Source: Dugong dugon (taxonomy: Eukaryota; Chordata; Mammalia; Sirenia; Dugongidae). From it: DNA of 64,000 nucleotides. The notes under the pieces were generated by a model. It did no database searches. It worked only from the letters and a program-made list of their open reading frames with translations, and had not been told where the DNA came from. Below are positions 1 through 12,110 of this stretch, piece by piece. How positions within the stretch are numbered: position 1 is the first letter of the stretch; the number at the start of each line of letters is the position of its first letter. A program made the position numbers and the translations under genes. Location: assembly GCA_030035585.1 (NCBI GenBank), contig CM057467.1, forward strand, positions 68,684,941-68,748,940, read 5' to 3'.

Positions 1-238
1 CCACTTATATGAAATATCAATAATTTCGCAGATGTATAGAGACCAAAATTTATTAGTGGTTACCAGGGATGTGCGGGAAGGATAAAGGGAAAGTCATTGC
101 TTAGGGGATGCTAGTTTCTGATAAGGATGATGGGAAAATTTGGAGATAGATAGTGGTCGTGGTTGCACAACATAATGAACGTAATTCATGTCACTGAATT
201 GTACACATAAAAAATCCTGAAATGGCAAAAAAAAAAAA
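1..238 (+). repeat. Old L1-type LINE 3' end
   Basis: The text runs through a typical LINE 3'UTR phrase (gtggttaccagggatg, then ttgcacaacataatgaacg and gaattgtacacataaaaa) and ends in a 12-base poly(A) at 227-238. The same 3' end recurs at about 54,310-54,620. Orientation is + because the A-tail is on the right. The 5' side is outside the window. Confidence 0.55.
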
Positions 239-359
239 GGTATACCTAAAGTTTTGGAATACTGACCAGTTTGAATAATGATCAGTTCTTCTCAAATTGA
301 TTTGAATACCTACCAGTTTTGACTATTTAAATTAATAAATCCCAAACCCATTTGACAAA

Positions 360-948
360 TAAGACTCAAGGAAGCAATTAGTCTAAACGACTAATGGACC
401 ACAAGACCCAGAGCCTCCACTAGTCTGAGACCAGAAGAACTAGATGGTGCTCAACTACCACTACCAACTGCTCTGGCCGGGATCATGACAGAAGATTCTG
501 GTTAGAGTGGGAAAAAAGTGTATAACAACTCAAATTCATCAAAAAAAGACCAGAATTACTGGTCCAGTAGATACTGAAGGAACCCCTGAGGCTATGTCCC
601 TTAGATATCCTTCTAACTTGGAAATGAAGCCACTCCAGGAGATAATCTTTTGCCCAAATAATAGACAGGCCTGTAAAATAAACAGTAACACCTGTGAGAA
701 AAGTGCTCCTTAGAACAGTCATCTCTGAGACCAAAAGGGCAACATCTGCCCAAAAGCAAAGATGAGAAGGCAGGAAGGGGCAGGAACAGACAAAGGAAAA
801 TGGAGAATTCAGGGTGGTAATGGGGAGAGTGCTAACACATAGCAGGGATTGCAACCAGTGTCACAGAGTAATCTGTATATAAATTATTGACTGGGAAACT
901 AATTTACTCTGTAAACCTTCTCCTAAAGCACAATAAAATGTTCAAAAA
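360..948 (+). repeat. L1 3'UTR fragment, elephant-type family
   Basis: This is the sense copy of the same 3'UTR found in reverse at 1,937-2,679 and 55,297-55,989. Shared landmarks are agaactagatggtgctc, agaccagaattactggtcc and the terminal ctgtaaaccttctcctaaag followed by caataaaatgttc and a short A-rich tail. It contains no ORF2 sequence and is strongly 5'-truncated. It sits just before an older L1 ORF2 fragment. Confidence 0.75.
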
Positions 949-1794
949 AATATATTTCTTATCAGACTATGAATAGAGGGGAATTTCGTCAAACTAATAA
1001 AGGTCATTTAAGGAAAAACTTCAGCTAATATCATACCTAATGGAGAAATATTGAACGTATCCCCCTAAGGTTGGTGACAAAGAGGGAACACCTGCTCTTA
1101 CCACTTCTATTTAACATTGTACTGGTGATCCTAGCCAGTTCAATAAGGGAAGAAAAAGAAATAGAAGGCACAAAAATAAGAAAGGAAGACGTAATACTGT
1201 CTCTATTTACACATAATTTTATTTTTTTATGTAAAAAAAAAGACCCTAAAGAATCTAGACAGCAAATAATAAAACTAGTAAGTGAATTTAAAAAGGTTGC
1301 AGGATGAAAGCTTATTATAAAAAGTTATTTTTTTTATATACTAGCAGCAAACAACTGGAAAATGAAACTTTAAAAAACTGTTTCTACAATGGTGCTAGGA
1401 AACTTGTGATACTTAGGAATAAATTTTACAAAAGCTATGCAATACCTCTTCATTGAACACTATCAAACATTGCTGAGAAAAATTAAAGACCTAAATATCG
1501 AGAATGATACACTATATTACGAATTAGAAGATTCAATATTATTAAAATGGCATTTCTTCCCAAATTGATCTGTAGAGTCAACACAATGCCAATAAACATT
1601 CCAGCAAACTTTTCATAGATGTTGCTAGGCTGCTTCTAAAAGTTTGTGACAAAGATGCCAATAGGGAAAAGAAAGTCTTCTCAACAAATGATACTGGAAG
1701 AGCTGGACATCTGTGTGGAAATAGTAAAACAAAAGAACATCAACCCTTACTTTATACCACACCAGTTAAAACTTAAATATATTCTAGACTTAAG
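949..1794 (+). repeat. Old L1 ORF2 remnant, segment 1 of 3
   Basis: Translation fragments such as [20 protein letters not shown] (frame 1,071-1,307) match the L1 reverse transcriptase region just before the YADD box, with frameshifts and stops. The element continues at 2,755-2,935 and 5,864-6,195 in the correct order towards the ORF2 C-terminus. The gaps are later insertions. It is a dead copy. Confidence 0.75.
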
Positions 1795-1800
1795 TGTAAA

Positions 1801-2745
1801 CTCTGGTGGCTCAAACAGTTAAGTGCTCAACTACTAACAGAAAAGGTAGCAGTTGGAACTCACACAAAGGCACCTGGGAAGACATTCCTGATGATCTGCT
1901 TCCCAAAGGTCTTCGAAAACCCTATGAAGCAGTTCTTTGTTTTTTTGTTTATTGTTGTAGTTTAAGTGAAAGTTTACATTTCAAGTTAGTTTCTCATACA
2001 AAAATTTATACATACATTGTTATGTGACCCTAATTGCTCTCCCTATACAGTGACAGCAGACTCCTCCTTTCCACCCCTGATTTCCCATATCCATTCAACC
2101 AGCTCCTGATCCTCTCTGCCTTCTCATCTCACCTCCGAACAGAAACTGCCCATTTAGTCTCATGTATCTACTTGAGCTAAGAAGCACACTCTTCACAAGT
2201 ATCATTTTATGTCCCACAGTCCAGTCCAATCTTTGTCTGAAGAGTTGGCCTCGGGAATTGTTTTAGTTCTGGGTTGACAGAGAGTCCGGGGGCCATGTTT
2301 TCCGGGGTTCCTCCAGTCTCAGTCAGACCATTAAGTCTGGTCTTTTCACTAGAATCTGAGTTCTGCACCCCACCTTTCTCCTGCTCCATCAGGCATTCTC
2401 TGTTGTGTTCCCTGTCAGGGCGGTCATTGGTGGTAGCCGGGCACCATCTAGTTCTTCTGATCTCAGGCTGATGGAGTCTCTGGTTTATGTGGCCCTTTCT
2501 GTCTCTTGGGCTAATACTTTCCTTGTGTCTATGGCGTTCTTCATTCTCCTTTATTCCACATGGTTGGGACCCATTGATGCATCTTAGATGGCCACTTGCT
2601 AGCTTTTAAGACCCCATACGCTACTCACCAAAGTAGGATGCAGAACATTTTCTTAAGAAACTTTGTTATGCCACTAAGGAGTAGTTCTACTCTGCACACA
2701 TGGGGTCACCATGAGTTGAAATTGACTCACTGGCAACAGAAAACA
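1801..2745 (+). repeat. AfroSINE split by an L1 insertion
   Basis: The head half (1,801-1,936: ctctggtggctcaaacagtt ... accctatgaagcagttct) and the tail half (2,689-2,745: actctgcacacatggggtca ... tggcaacag) join into one continuous AfroSINE once 1,937-2,688 is removed. The short repeat tgtaaac at about 1,795-1,801 and 2,755-2,761 may be its own target-site duplication within the old L1. Confidence 0.8.
1937..2679 (-). repeat. L1 3'UTR fragment inserted in AfroSINE
   Basis: A reverse-strand copy of the L1 3'UTR. The T-rich start (tgtttttttgttt) is the poly(A) tail read backwards. Landmarks include ggtagccgggcaccatctag and ttttaagaccccatacgct. The duplicated site agcagttct (1,928-1,936) / agtagttct (2,680-2,688), with one mismatch, brackets it and lies inside the host AfroSINE. 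There is no ORF2. Confidence 0.85.
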
Positions 2746-2754
2746 CCACCAAAA

Positions 2755-2935
2755 TGTAAACACTAACACTATGAAACTTCAAGAAGAAAGCTATCTCCAT
2801 GATTTTAGGGTAAGCAAAGATTTTTATATAGTTGCAAAAAGCAGGAGCCATAAAAGAAAAAATATTGTTAAAGTAGTCTTTATCAAAATTAGAACTTTTG
2901 CTCTTCAGAAGACTCCTTTAAGAAAATGAAAGGCA
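2755..2935 (+). repeat. Old L1 ORF2 remnant, segment 2 of 3
   Basis: This corresponds to the late ORF2 region (gcaggagccataaaagaaaa; ttttgctcttcagaagact). It stops at aaaatgaaaggca (2,923-2,935), which is repeated at 5,864-5,876 where the same old element resumes. Confidence 0.75.
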
Positions 2936-5863
2936 GAAAAACAATAGAAAGAATCAGCAAGACCAAAAGTTGGTTCTTTGAAAAGATCAACAAAATCAAC
3001 AAACCATTGGCCAGACTGACAAAAGAAAAACAGGAGAGGAAGCAAATAACCCAAATAAGAAATGAAATGGGGAACATTACAACAGACCCAGCTGAAATAA
3101 AAAGGATCATAACAGAATACTATGAAAAATTGAACTCCAACAAATTAGAGAACCTAGAGGAAGTGGACAAATTTCTAGCAACATGCTTCCTACCTTAATT
3201 CACACAAACTGAGACAGAAAATCTGAACAGACCCATAACAAGAGAAGAGATTGAAAAGGTAATTTAAAAAAAAAAAAAAAAAACCTCCCAACAAAAAAAA
3301 CCCAGGCCTGGATGGCTTCACTGGAGAATTCTACCCAACTTTCGAAGAGCTCATGCCAGTACTACTAAACTATTTCAGAGCATAGAAAAGGAAGGAGTAT
3401 TCCCGAATTCATTCTAGGAAGCCAGCATAACCCTGCTACCGAAGCCAGGCAAGGACACCACAAAAAAAGAAAATTACAGACTAGTAACTCTCATGAACAT
3501 ACATTGCAAAAATTCTCAACAAAAGCCTAGGCAATAGAATTCAGCATCATATCAAAAAAATAATGCACCACAACCACATGGGATTCATGTCAGGTATGCA
3601 AGGATGGTTATTAGAAAATCAATCAACTTAATCCACCACATAAATAGAACAAAAGAAAAGAATCACATGATCATTTCAATCGATGCAGAAAAGGCATTTG
3701 ATAAAGTCCAACACCCATTGCTGATAAAAACTCTCAATAAAATAGAAATAGAAGGAAAATTTCTCAGCATAATAAAGGGCATCTATATAAAACCAACAGC
3801 CAACATCATTCTCAACAGAGGGAGGCTGAAAACATTCCATTTGAGAACAGGAGCAAGACAAAGATGCCCTTCATCACCGCTCCTATTTAACATTGTGCTG
3901 GAAGTCCTAGCTAGAGCAATAAGGCAAGAAGAAGAAAGAAAGAGCATCCAAACTGGTAAGCAAGAAGTAAAACTATCCCTATTCACGGATGATGTGACCC
4001 TATGCATAGAAAACCCCAAAAATTCCACAAGAAAATTACTGGAACAATTCAGCAGAGTAGCAAGATACAAGATCCACATAAAAATCAGTTGAATTCCTAT
4101 ACACCAACAAAGAAAACTTCAGAAAGGAAATCAGGAAAATAATACCATTTATAACAGCCCCTAAAAAGATAAATACTGAGGAATAAAACTAACCAGGGAC
4201 ATAAAAGACCTATATGAAGAAAACTACAAAACACTTTTGCAAGAAACCAAAAGAGACCTACATAAACGGAAAAACATACCACACTCATGGATACGAAGAC
4301 TCAGCATTGTGAAAATGTCAATTCTACCCAAAGCAAATTAAAGATATAATGCAATCCTGATCCAAATACCAGCAGTATTCTTAAAGAGATGGAAAAATTA
4401 ATCACTAACTTTATGTGAAAAGAGGCCCCAGATAAGCAAAACGTTATTGAAGAAAAAAGAACAAAGTGGAGGCCTCACACTACCTGATCTCAGAAACTAC
4501 TATATAGCTATGGTAGTCAGAACAGCTGGTACTGGTAAAATGACAGACACATAGACCAATGGAACAGAATTGAGAACCCAGACATAAATCCATCTGTGTA
4601 TAGTCAGCTGATCTTTGACAAAGGACCAAAGTCCTTTAAATCAGGAAAAGACAGTCTTTTTAACAAACAGTGCTGGCAAACCTGGATGTCCATCTGTGAA
4701 AATATGAAACAGGCCCAAACCTCATACCATATACAAAAACTAACTCAAAATTGATCAACGACCTAAATATAAAACCTAAAATGATAAATTTCATGGAAGC
4801 AAAAATAGGGACAACACTAGGGACCCTAATACATGCCATAAATAGAATAGAAACCATAGCTAACAAGGCACAAACACCAGAAGGTAAACTAGATAATTGG
4901 GAGCTCCTAAAAATTAAACACTTATGCTCATCAAAAGACTTCACCAGAAGAGTAAAAAGAGAACGCACAGACTGGGGAAAAAATTTTGGCTACAACGTAT
5001 CTGACAAGGGTCTAATTTCTGAAATCTGTAGAATACTTCAACACCTCAACACCAAAACAACAAATAATCCAATTTAAAAATGGGCAAAGGATATGAACAG
5101 ACACTTCACCAAAGAAGACATTCAGGCAGCTAACAGACACATGAGGAAATGCTCACAATCATTGGCTGTTAGAGAAATGCAAATCAAAGCTACAGTGAGA
5201 TACCATCACACTGCAACATTACTGGCACTAATCAAAAAAACAGAAAACAACAAATGTTGAAGAGGTTGTGGGGAGATTGGAACTCTCATGAACTGCTGGT
5301 GGGAATGTAAAATGATACAACCACTATGTAAAACGATATGGTGACTCCTTAAAAAGCCAGAAATAAAAATACCATACGATCCAGCAATCCCACTCTTAGG
5401 AATATATCCTAGAGAAATAAGAGCCATCACAGGAATAGACATATGCACACCCGTGTTCATTGTAGCATTATTCACAATAGCAAAAGGATGGAAACAACCT
5501 AAGTGCCCATCAACAAACGAATGGCTAAACAAATTAGGATACATACACACAATGGAATAATACTATGCAACAATAAAGAATAATGATGAATCCATGAAAC
5601 ATCTCACAACATGGATGAATCTGGAGGACATTATGCTGAGTGAAATAAGTCAATCACAAAAGGACAAATATTGTATGAGATCACTATTACAAAAACCTAA
5701 GAAAAAGTTTACACACACAAAAAAATTATCTTTGGTAGTTATGAGGGAGGTGAGGGATAGGGAGGGGAAATCACTAACTAGATAGTAGACAAATGTTAAC
5801 TTTGGTGAAGGAAAAGACAACATACAATATAAGGGAAGTCAATAAAGAATGATAATACAGAAA
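2936..5863 (+). mobile_element. Younger L1 LINE, 5'-truncated in ORF2
   Basis: About 2.9 kb of L1 ORF2 sense sequence. It covers the region between endonuclease and reverse transcriptase ([20 protein letters not shown] at about 2,960), the RT thumb/palm (3,604-4,090, ending HIKIS) with the active-site box reading FTDD in [15 protein letters not shown], and the C-terminal domain to about 5,550. Several frameshifts and stops make it inactive. The usual L1 box is F/YADD, so the Thr is odd. The 3'UTR is short and ends aataaagaatgataatacag plus seven A. It is flanked by a perfect 13-bp target-site duplication, aaaatgaaaggca (2,923-2,935 and 5,864-5,876), inside an older L1. There is no ORF1 and no 5'UTR. 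Confidence 0.9.
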
Positions 5864-6195
5864 AAAATGAAAGGCAAGTGACAGAAAATGGAAGACAAGT
5901 CACAAATATTCACAACACATGTATCTGAGAAAGTACTTGTATCTGGAGTATATGAAGAGCTTTTACAACTCAACGTGAAGACAAACAACCTAATTTTTTT
6001 TAATGGACAAAAGATTTGAATGGACATTTCATAATAAAAGGTATGAGGATAGCCAATAAGGATGTGAAAAGATGCTCAGTCATCAGGGAAATGCAAATTA
6101 AACCCTCAGTGAGATTTTGCTTCGTATCCACTGGAATGGCTAAAAGCAAAAAGACTAAAAATGCCAAGTATTGGCAAGGATATAGGTGGGCTTTA
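5864..6195 (+). repeat. Old L1 ORF2 remnant, segment 3 of 3
   Basis: This continues the old L1 after the younger insertion: cacatgtatctgagaaagta, gtgaaaagatgctcagtcat, gaaatgcaaattaaaccctc. These phrases match the C-terminal ORF2 region of ancient mammalian L1. It is degenerate with no open frame over 65 codons. Confidence 0.75.
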
Positions 6196-9100
6196 ATCTG
6201 CCTCTGATATTTTCGTTACATAGGAGGGTCTCCAGAAAAGAAGGAATGATGCTTTATAGTTTACAAAGCACTTTACATTAGTCATCTCATCAGATCTCCA
6301 GAATAATCCTATAAAGTTACTTTTGTGTAGGGGCTTTGAAGAGAGAACCAAGTCATTCATCTCTGCCTAGCATAGAGTAGACATAAGTGTGTGTGGATGG
6401 ATTAATATAGTGAAATAGTATTTACTGAGGCTAATCATAGCAGCTGTCTATCTATTCCTGTTTTCATTTATGGAGAAATCTGAAGTAAGCCTGCAATAAA
6501 TTAAGCACCTTAGAGATAAAACTATAAATTATTTAACATTACTTTACTTCCTTCCAGTACTTGGTAGTATGTTATATATTCCTGCTAAAATGACTTCTCA
6601 AAATGTAGTTTTTCCACTGAGCTAAAATAAGTAACTATTCAGAACAGTAACTATTGCCAATGGAAGGAGTTTTGTACTGACACTGTCAAGACAAGCAGAG
6701 TCCTTTTTGTCTCTGGAGACAAATTAGCTTCACTGGATTTAATCTTGCTCTTCAGCCTTTGGGGCCTCAGACCAGAGAATAGCCAGTCTCGGTCCTCTTA
6801 TTTCAAAGAGGAATAAACCTATAACAGGTGATAACTGAGGTGAGTCATGTGTCCTGGAAAGTCGTAACCCTGATGAGGGATGAGGGGAATGAAATTTTAA
6901 GCAATGAGACTCCATAAGGAAAACACCTTTGCCCCTGCTATAATGTTCTGCAGAAAGATGATGCATGAAAGATACAATTGGAAATGTCAATAGAGAGCTT
7001 ACCCATAATTAACTATTCCCAAGGTTTCCCTGACTCATTTCACCCAGTGACTTCCATTGACCAGAGGCAGAATATGGTGCTTTTAATCGTATTTAGTTTC
7101 AGATACACAGCTTCGCTCTGTCACCACAGAGAGCAGGTGAGCTCAAAATTGCAGCCAGAAGGGTTTGAGGTACAAAGATCACCTCACTTCTTAAAAATTG
7201 TGAGACAGATTTTGCTGAGATTTCTTCCCTCACAGGAAGGATCCATGTGGGATGGGTCAGACGCAGGTGGATGGTCCTAATGACCTCTTAACATTGCCAG
7301 TGACAGTTTTAGAATGCTAAATGGTGGTTAATTTACTTACATGCGTTTATGTAATAGGTTTTCTTAAATGGAAAATCATCATTCAAAATCAAACTAAGGC
7401 CTTCGTCGCCGAGGTACTTAGAGTCTAGTAGGGTGGAAAAGAGCAAAATCATAGTGTAGTAATTATAAAAACCTTCACATAAAGTTATATGAAAATGTGC
7501 AAAAGAACAGGTGAAAAGTGAAGTGGTTAGAAAAACTAGGAAACCATTCCCAAAAGCCAAGGCAGAATGTTGGAGTTGATATTAAGACCAAAGCAAGAGC
7601 TACTGTAATAGTCCCACCCCCAACACCTTCTGGAGCAGCTGGCAGTCAAGAATGGGAAGGAAAGGCATTGAGCTGCTAGCCTGGGGAAGGAAAGTACTTT
7701 CTCCCAAACTTCTTTCTCCCCCAGGGAGCTCCTCTACACACTTGTGTTCAAGTATCTTCCCGCACCAGCTCTGCCATTTATTGTTCTCCTCATCTGATAC
7801 ACGAGGGTAACACTTGTCTCTCCTGTTAGGATTAAATGTGACATCTCATGTGCTATGCCTCGCACAGCAGCTTGCCCTTTTTATGAGGCCTCAGTAAGCC
7901 CACAGCCCTAGAAAAAAAGACGCTCTATACGCAGCATCTCTCTACATCCACTGCTTCCCAAGTACCCATCACACAAAAGCAACTCTGGATGTCATGGTAA
8001 CACAGGTGCTCAGTAATGGTTTAAATGAAAGTAGTACAGGCTACACGACTTCTGAGCTCTCAAAATTCCCCATCTTAATTCTTGCCCAAAGGGTTAACAG
8101 TGGGCTTTGAGCAGAGAATCTAGAGACCTGGGTGCTAGAACCAGTTCTACCATCTAAATTGTAAGTTTGGGCAAGTCTGTTTCTCTTATTCCACTCTTTT
8201 CACCTGATTCTTGCAGTTATGATCAATTCCCTTCACTATGCACTGGTGTTACCTACCACGTGCCAGGCACTATGCCTTCTAGATCCACACAGTCCAGTAG
8301 AAAAGAATGGAAAGACACAGACCTAAATAACTTTGACACAGGCAGAGAAAGATGAGTGATATGATGGAAGCACCACGTGCTGTGGGAGTATAGAGAAAGG
8401 AGTAATCAAATATGAAAAAATCTGAGAACATGTGAAAAACCTTTGTGGAGCAAAAAGGCTTATTTTGGACTTTATGTAAGATTTTGATGCATCAGCGAAA
8501 CATTCTAGAGAGAACTGAATAATGCAACCAAAGACTGGGTCCTAGACTATATGGGACATGTTTAGGGATGAGAGAGTAATTCTGTGAGCTAGCATGGAGG
8601 ATGCTGGGACAGAGGGAGGTTGGAACTAAGCAACAAGGGAAGGGTTTCAATCTGCTGATTCAAGAGTTTAGAGCCTGAGCACTGGCCCAAGCTCAAGAAA
8701 GGGAATGGCAGCACCAACACTTTTCTTTATTCTTTTATTTTTTCATTCATTTGTTCTTTCAACAGATTTGATATTCTTTATTTACTGTGTGACAAGCACC
8801 GATGTTGGTGCCGAGGAAAGAAAAATGAATAACACAGTTTCTTGCCTCAAGGAAATCACAGTCTGGTGGAGGAGACATGTAACAAGGGTATATAATATAG
8901 ATAATAATTGCTACCTGCTTCAAGAACAGAGTTGAGCAAGTGATTGATTATGCTTAGAGGTAGAGCATATATGAAGTAGTTTAAAAAGATGTGTCATTTA
9001 AGCCGAATTGGAAGAATAAATAGAAGTAGGAACTTACTAGATTAAAGGAAGAACTCTTCCAGACAGAGCAAACAACGCAAAAAAGATCCAGAGGCTTGAT

Positions 9101-9469
9101 TAGCCAGGCATATTGGGAACACTGGAAAATTTGGTCTGAGTGGCTCCTAGCATGGAAAGGGGAACAAGGCAGAAGATAGCAGCAAGATCAGTTAAAGTTG
9201 GAATAAACCTAGGAGTTGGGTTTAGTCCTAAAGGCAGTGAGGCAGTGTTGAAAATGTTCAATCCAGAAGAAAAACCAAGGGGATCTGAATTGAGGTGAAT
9301 TTAAGAGCACCTGATAGGGATAGTGACCAAAAAATCATAATGTGGGTAACTCCCAGGTTTTGGGCTTGAGTGACTGGTACCATCCCCAAGACAGGAGCAT
9401 CTGAAGTAGATTTCAGGAGTAAATGATGAGTTCATTCTTGAATATATTTAAGGTTATCGTAGGATACCT

Positions 9470-10300
9470 GTAATCCTGTCCTCAACCCCACCCCCAACTT
9501 AAAACCCTTCAGGGGCTCTCCTTTCCCTCAGCTCTGGCCAGGCCCCTACACCTTTCCACTCTCATCTCTCAGTTCTACCTTCTGACACACTTGCTTCGGC
9601 CTGAACAGCTTGCATTTCCTTGAACTTACCAGGTTGTGTTCTACTTCTTTGTGCATCTGACTGGAACACCTTTTCCCTTCCCTTGCCTGGCCAATTGCTG
9701 CTCATTCTTTCAGACTCACTCACATGTAACATCTTTAAAGAAGCCTTCCCTGACATTCTTCACTGCTACCAGGGAGGGTTAGTATTTTGTTATTGCTATC
9801 AGATGCTATCCAATCTACTCCAATTCATGGAAACCCCATGTACAACAGAATGAAACATTGACGGGTCCTGCGCCATCTTCAGGATCTTTGGTATGATAGT
9901 GTCCATTGTTGCAGCCACTGTGTATGTTGAGTGCCTTCCAGCCTAGGGGCTCAGTGGGTAAAAGCTTGGCTGCTAACCAAAAGGTCAGCAGTGGGGGTCA
10001 TAGATGACCCTACTGGTATTTGAAATACCAATGACATAGTTTCCAACATCACAGCAACACACAAGCCACCACAGTACAGCAAACGGACAGATGGGTGGTA
10101 GAGGGTTAGTATACTTGTGTATAAATCTGTCAACAGCCACCTGCTTACCCCACTTGACTGTAATGATTTGCAGTCATGTCACCTCTTCCACCACTGTGAG
10201 CTCCCCTGCTACCTAAGGCAGGAAGCATCTCTGTGTCCACTGTGCCTGGCCCAGATGGAAAGTAGGATGTCGGTAAAAGTTTATTAAATGAACAAATCCA
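9470..10300 (+). repeat. L2-type LINE 3' remnant, interrupted
   Basis: The left part (9,470-9,785) has the L2 phrase aaagaagccttccctgacat. The right part (10,101-10,300) ends with tgtgcctggcccag and tttattaaatgaac, the expected L2 3' end. The middle is a later RTE-derived insertion with a 12-bp target-site duplication. Assignment to L2 is by phrase recognition. Confidence 0.6.
9786..10100 (-). mobile_element. Chimeric internally deleted RTE element
   Basis: A 315-bp insertion bracketed by the perfect duplication gagggttagtat (9,774-9,785 and 10,101-10,112). Read on the - strand, it starts with the 5' region of the RTE LINE (compare 59,110-59,200), then has about 45 nt of AfroSINE head in opposite orientation (plus-strand gcttggctgctaaccaaaag), then a second RTE 5' piece (gagcccctaggctggaaggc on minus). 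It then jumps straight to the RTE 3' end (gtggctgcaacaatgg ... tgttgtacatggggtttcc). Nearly the whole coding region is absent, so it could move only by using proteins from another RTE. Confidence 0.8.
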
Positions 10301-11080
10301 GATGGGCACATCCAGCGGAGAGCTAGAAATGCCAAAAGACAAATGTGAACAACATGAACACCTGTGTCTCTGGGAGCATTACTATTGGCTTCCCCTACCC
10401 TCTGCCCCAAATACTACATTGTCTAAAGCTAAATGTTCAATTATCTAGGCCCATGGCTGTTGGCTTGGTTATGTGTATGGAGTAGAATGGAAAGGGAGAG
10501 GAAGGAATATGGACGCCTAAGGAGGAGGATGGGTGAAGGTTTGGGAACTGAAATAGAACTCCTAGCCATCAAGAATGTAAGTTTACATAAGAGGGAACCT
10601 GGCCTGGACACCTGTTTCCTCTTCCTGTTTTTGAGGCCCTATTTTCTACCACCCTCTGGTGGCCGCATCTTTGAATAACAACCTCCCTATGTGCTGAGAG
10701 AGCTTTCATAAGGTAGAAGTTCATAGATTGGCCTCAAAGAATTATGACCTCCCAAAAATAGCATGCAAATTTGTATGTGTACGAGATTTGCCTTATTCTG
10801 GCAAGAAGCTCCAGGAGCTTTTCTCAAATCCTTAAAGAGGTCTGTGGCCTCCAAAATACTGAGTCACTGCTGTAAAGGCTGGTTTTAAAACAGTGATTCT
10901 TAATTTTTTTTTTTCCCAAATGAAATCTTATGATGAATCATAAAAGATGGAAAAGCAGACTTTGATCCCTACCTGCTCAGAACCTCACCCTCCAATTCCC
11001 CAAGGTACCTACACAGAACACAGAATCCAGTTTGAAAACCACTCTTGTAAAGGCAAAGGCATGTGGAGCTTCAGAGACAG

Positions 11081-11280
11081 ATACCAAAACCAGTTGCCAA
11101 AGTCAATTCCAACTCATGCAGACTCCATATGTGTCAGAGTAGAATTGTGCTTCATAGGGTTTTCAGTGGCTGATTTTTTGGAAGTAGATTGCCAGGCCTT
11201 TCTTCTGAGGCTCCTTTTTGTAGACTCAAACCTCTAACCTTTCAGTTAGCAGCTGAGCACATTAACCATTTGCAGAAGGA
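11081..11280 (-). repeat. AfroSINE, variant subfamily
   Basis: A reverse-strand AfroSINE of the longer variant: accagttgccaaagtcaatt, tgtgtcagagtagaattgtg, cttcatagggttttcagtgg, gattgccaggcctttcttct, ctttcagttagcagctgagc. The copy at 62,876-63,045 is the same variant. No clear target-site duplication was found. Confidence 0.8.
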
Positions 11281-11934
11281 CCTTTAGAAATCATTGAGAC
11301 CCACTAGATCACACTCAGGAAAGGGGGGCTGTAGCAGTACTGCAACCTGAACACAAATCTCCCTGCTCCCAGCTCTTTTTACTGCTCAATCTTGCCTTAT
11401 TTCCCAAAAACTTAAATTTAAAAAAAAAATAACAACTTTTTCTATCCTAAATATCGTTCCCAAACAGGAAAACATTTTTCCTATAGATTTCTAGTCTTCT
11501 AGAAAGAGATGTTTTTGCCTCTAAATGCCTCTTAACAAACCATAATACTGGTAGAAGATAAATCTCTGGCTTACATTTGAAACTATATAATAGGAAACAT
11601 CAACACCCATGAGCTGGTATATTTTACAGTGGGAAAACTGAGACCCAGAGAGATAAAATGACTTGCTGTTTTCTGATACCAACTCAAGTGTTCTTTCCAG
11701 TCTCATAGCCTTTGTATTTAAATGTATCTATCCTGTAGTGTTCAAAGCAAATGGGGATTTTTATTTGAATACATGTTTACTAAATGAATGAACAAGTAGG
11801 CAGTATAACTGGCTTGTTTATATATGTTTGGGAGGTAAGACCAACCCCCTGCTAATCACAACCATTTGGGAGTTGGGAGGAGAGATAAATGCTAACATTG
11901 ACTGAACATCTGTATACTAGATACACTAGATTCT

Positions 11935-12110
11935 AATTGCTAAACAACCTTCCAAGTATGTTTCTAATCACCATTTTGCAGATGTATAAACTGAAGCTCA
12001 GAAAGAGAAAGTGCCTTGCCTAACGTCACGCAGCCAGTAAATGGCAAATCCGAGATAAACCTCAGGTCTCCCTGACTCTTCAGCCTGTGCTTTTCCCACA
12101 CCAGCTAGCT
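11935..12110 (-). repeat. MIR-type SINE
   Basis: Reverse-strand MIR phrases: accattttgcagatgtataa, actgaagctcagaaagagaa, gccttgcctaacgtcacgca and gccagtaaatggcaaatccg. It lies about 70 bp upstream of the GAB2 exon 4 acceptor. Confidence 0.65.

Noticed and set aside
360..948. Endogenous retrovirus LTR
   Set aside because: I first considered an LTR because the segment recurs without coding sequence. The A-tail, L1-type termini and variable 5' ends with target-site duplications show an L1 3'UTR.
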